A stretch of 64,000 nucleotides of DNA from Halogeometricum sp. S3BR5-2 (lineage in GTDB: Archaea > Halobacteriota > Halobacteria > Halobacteriales > Haloferacaceae): positions 248,001 through 312,000 of the forward strand of contig NZ_JAMQOQ010000003.1 in the NCBI RefSeq assembly GCF_031624635.1, read 5' to 3'. Each line of letters starts with the position of its first letter. Position 1 is the first letter of the stretch. Shown here one piece after another: positions 62,120 through 64,000 of the stretch. Under the pieces are notes generated by a model. The model did not search any database, had not been told where the DNA came from, and saw only the letters and a program-made list of their open reading frames with translations. The translations under genes were made by a program, and so were the position numbers.

Positions 62120-63211
62120 ATGGACGATATCGACCTGCTGGTCGTTGGGCCGACGGGCGGGAAGGACGGGGGTATCGGTCGGTACATCTCCGAGCAACTG
62201 CGCCACCTCGACGGCCGGGTTTCCGCCCGACTGTTCAACTCGAAGACGCCGTCGGCCGACGGACCGCTCAGCCTCGCCCGCGGCGCCCTCCACGCCGCCG
62301 CCGACTGGGTTCGGTTCGGCCGCGAGTCCCCGCCGGACGTCGTCCACGTTCACACCTCTCATTACCTCTCCTTCTATCTGTCTTCGGCGTACGTTCTCGT
62401 CGCCGCGCGCCGCTGGGACGTGCCGGTCGTCCTGCACGTCCACGGCTCCTCGTTCGACGAGTTCGTCGCGGAGGCGTCCGGTCCCGTCGCCGCCTTCCAG
62501 TCGATGGTCTTCGACGCCTGCGACGCCGTCGTCGTCCTCTCGGAGTACTGGCGCGAGACGCTGTCCGCGCGCGTCGCCGACTCGAAACTGGTCGTCCTGC
62601 CGAACGCGGTGGTCCCGGACGAGTACGATCCCGACGCCGCCGCGGACCCACAGCACGTCGTCTTCGTTTCGAGCCACGTCGAGCGGAAGGGCGTCGTCGA
62701 GTTCACGGAAGCGGTCGCGGCGCTGTACGACCGCGGGTTCGACTTCCGCACCACGGTCGCCGGCTCCGGTCCGCTCTCGTCTCACGCCGAGGCGCTCGCG
62801 GCCGCGTACGACGACGCCGAGTACGTCGGTTACGTGAGCGAGGCCGAAAAACGGAATCTGCTGAGCGACGCCTCGGTGTACGTCCTTCCGACCTACGCCG
62901 AAGGCCTTCCGATCGCTATTCTGGAGGCGATGGCCGGAGGCAACGCCGTCGTTTCGACGGACGTCGGTAGCATCGCTTCGGTCGTCGACGGATCCAACGG
63001 CGCGCTCGTCGACCCGGGCGACGTTGACGACCTCGTCTCGGCGTTAGAGGGTATCCTTCGGAACCCGGAGACGACGGCCCGGATGGGCGCAGAGAGCCGT
63101 CGTCGCGTCGAAGCCGACTACACGTGGAGCGGCGTCGCCGACGAACTCGTCTCGCTGTACGCCCGACTGCTCGGCCGGCCGGTCGAACGACCGGACGCCG
63201 CCCAGCGCTGA
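62120..63211 (+). CDS. GT4-family glycosyltransferase
   Basis: 363 residues, GT-B fold. N-terminal half: LLVVGPTGGKDGGIGRYISE, PDVVHVHTSHYLSFYLSSAY and VVLHVHGSSFDEFVAE. C-terminal donor half: VVFVSSHVERKGVVEFTEAV, TTVAGSGPLSSHAEAL, VGYVSEAEKRNLLSDASVYV and the E-x7-E-type PTYAEGLPIAILEAMAGGNA, with VVSTDVGSIASVVDGSNG. All motifs of the retaining GT4 family are present. Probably adds a sugar to the same glycan as the neighbouring transferases. Confidence 0.92.
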   Translation: MDDIDLLVVGPTGGKDGGIGRYISEQLRHLDGRVSARLFNSKTPSADGPLSLARGALHAAADWVRFGRESPPDVVHVHTSHYLSFYLSSAYVLVAARRWDVPVVLHVHGSSFDEFVAEASGPVAAFQSMVFDACDAVVVLSEYWRETLSARVADSKLVVLPNAVVPDEYDPDAAADPQHVVFVSSHVERKGVVEFTEAVAALYDRGFDFRTTVAGSGPLSSHAEALAAAYDDAEYVGYVSEAEKRNLLSDASVYVLPTYAEGLPIAILEAMAGGNAVVSTDVGSIASVVDGSNGALVDPGDVDDLVSALEGILRNPETTARMGAESRRRVEADYTWSGVADELVSLYARLLGRPVERPDAAQR

Positions 63212-63608
63212 CCGCGGGACGGTATCTTCTCAGTCCACGCCTCACCTGGGCGGAGCAATCTGCTCGGTCCTGACCTCGCAGAGAGAGAGAAACGACTGTG
63301 ACTGTGATGACAACCAACTGCCGACAGACGATTTGTCATCCGCACCCGAGCTATCGCATTCTCGACTATCTTCTCTCGCACTTCGCTACTGTTCGATTCT
63401 GAACTCCGCCGAGCGACTGCGAGAGGACGTGCGTCTCGTTCGCTGTGTCGATGGAGATCTACGTACACCGGCTTCGATAGTAGGCCGGAAACACACTCGG
63501 AGCGACTACGGTCGTCACCGAGGGTCGCTGTCGCTCTCGGGTCGGAGCATCGCGAAAAAGTGAAAGAGAGTCGAGAGCCGGCGGTGAGCCGGTAGTTAGC
63601 TTCGGTCG
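63212..63608. other. Gene-free interval
   Basis: About 400 bp between convergent genes. No ORF with protein-like composition and no RNA gene was recognised. Confidence 0.4.
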
Positions 63609-64000
63609 TTAGTCGCGGCGGACTGCCAGCAGAGCCGCGGCCAGCAGTGCCGTCACGGCGACGACAACACCGAAGCCGGGCGTGCTACCGTCGGTGGAAC
63701 CGGTCGTGGTTTCGCCACCGTCAGTGGGCGATTCGCCGCCCTCGGTGGGCGTCTCGTCGGTGCCGGTGGGCATCTCGGTCTCGGTGTCGGTCATCCCGTC
63801 ATCCGTACCGGGGGTTTCCGACATCGTACCGTCCATCGTGCCCGTACCCGTCATGTTCGAGCCTTCGACGATGATGCCGTCCTCGCTGGCGAGTTCGTCG
63901 CCACCGCTGCGGACGATCATGTCGAATTCCGTACCGACTTCGACGTCCGAGGTGTCGAACGTCGTCATGACGGTACCGTTACCGTTCGTGTCGACCGTGT
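63609..64000 (-). CDS. C-terminal part of a PGF-CTERM surface protein, 5' end outside window
   Basis: The minus frame is open to the end of the window and reads TVDTNGNGTVMTTFDTSDVE, then FDMIVRSGGDELASEDGIIV, a Thr/Glu/Gly/Asp-rich linker of about 60 residues and the tail STPGFGVVVAVTALLAAALL with a final AVRRD. PGF plus hydrophobic helix plus Arg residues is the PGF-CTERM signal that archaeosortase removes when anchoring S-layer and related glycoproteins. The Thr-rich linker is a probable O-glycosylation region. The N-terminal part is not in the window, so an S-layer glycoprotein or BGTF-type surface protein are both possible. Confidence 0.85.
   Translation of the reverse strand, partial: TVDTNGNGTVMTTFDTSDVEVGTEFDMIVRSGGDELASEDGIIVEGSNMTGTGTMDGTMSETPGTDDGMTDTETEMPTGTDETPTEGGESPTDGGETTTGSTDGSTPGFGVVVAVTALLAAALLAVRRD

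Overview
The window is chromosomal-type DNA from an extremely halophilic archaeon (class Halobacteria), close in style to Haloferax or Halogeometricum. This rests on high GC with GC-rich third codon positions, very acidic proteins, an Orc1/Cdc6 initiator, PGF-CTERM surface-anchor tails, Tat and lipobox export signals, Bat/HalOD1/DUF7344-type regulators and archaeal TATA boxes. No rRNA, tRNA or CRISPR array was recognised.

Layout. 1-4.8 kb: the 3' part of an orc1/cdc6 gene, then a secreted PQQ-type sugar dehydrogenase. 5-23 kb: glycan precursor genes, namely a methyltransferase/toroid protein, a GT4 glycosyltransferase, a sulfatase-like pseudoenzyme, glmM, an aglF-like nucleotidyltransferase, wecC-wecB, then glmU-glmS. 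Small regulators (PadR, two DUF7344 proteins, a winged-helix protein) lie among them. 24-29 kb: a second GlmU-like enzyme, an aldehyde dehydrogenase, and a gene-poor stretch with very small zinc-ribbon ORFs. 29-35 kb: two GT2 glycosyltransferases, a HAD phosphatase, a sulfatase and a Wzx-like flippase. 35-44 kb: two paralogous secreted beta-helix proteins, a type I phosphodiesterase and a GT-C-like membrane protein. 44-51 kb: GT2, polysaccharide deacetylase, FkbM methyltransferase, FG-GAP propeller, TIM-barrel isomerase and a Gfo/Idh/MocA oxidoreductase. 50.8-54.5 kb: a decay zone with a lipoprotein gene broken by an in-frame TGA, two divergent genes that both lost their 5' ends at one junction, a TnpB element, and a DNA-methyltransferase fragment. 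54.5-64 kb: DedA, HalOD1, a Bat-like sensor-regulator divergent from a class I terpene-synthase-like gene, an Asp-box propeller protein, an AAC(3)-like acetyltransferase, a GT4, and the C-terminus of another PGF-CTERM surface protein.

How it fits together. GlmS, GlmM and GlmU would make UDP-GlcNAc. WecB and WecC would convert it to UDP-ManNAc and UDP-ManNAcA. Several glycosyltransferases, methyl/acetyl transferases, a deacetylase and sulfatase-fold enzymes would assemble and decorate a glycan. The flippase would export it, and the beta-helix proteins could act on it outside the cell. The product is probably a surface or exopolysaccharide, or an N-glycan; the sequence alone does not say which.

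The most unusual items are the terpene-synthase-like gene beside a Bat-like regulator, the deletion scar at about 51.97 kb, the lipoprotein nonsense codon, the TnpB element, and the tiny zinc-ribbon ORFs near 25.7-26.9 kb.
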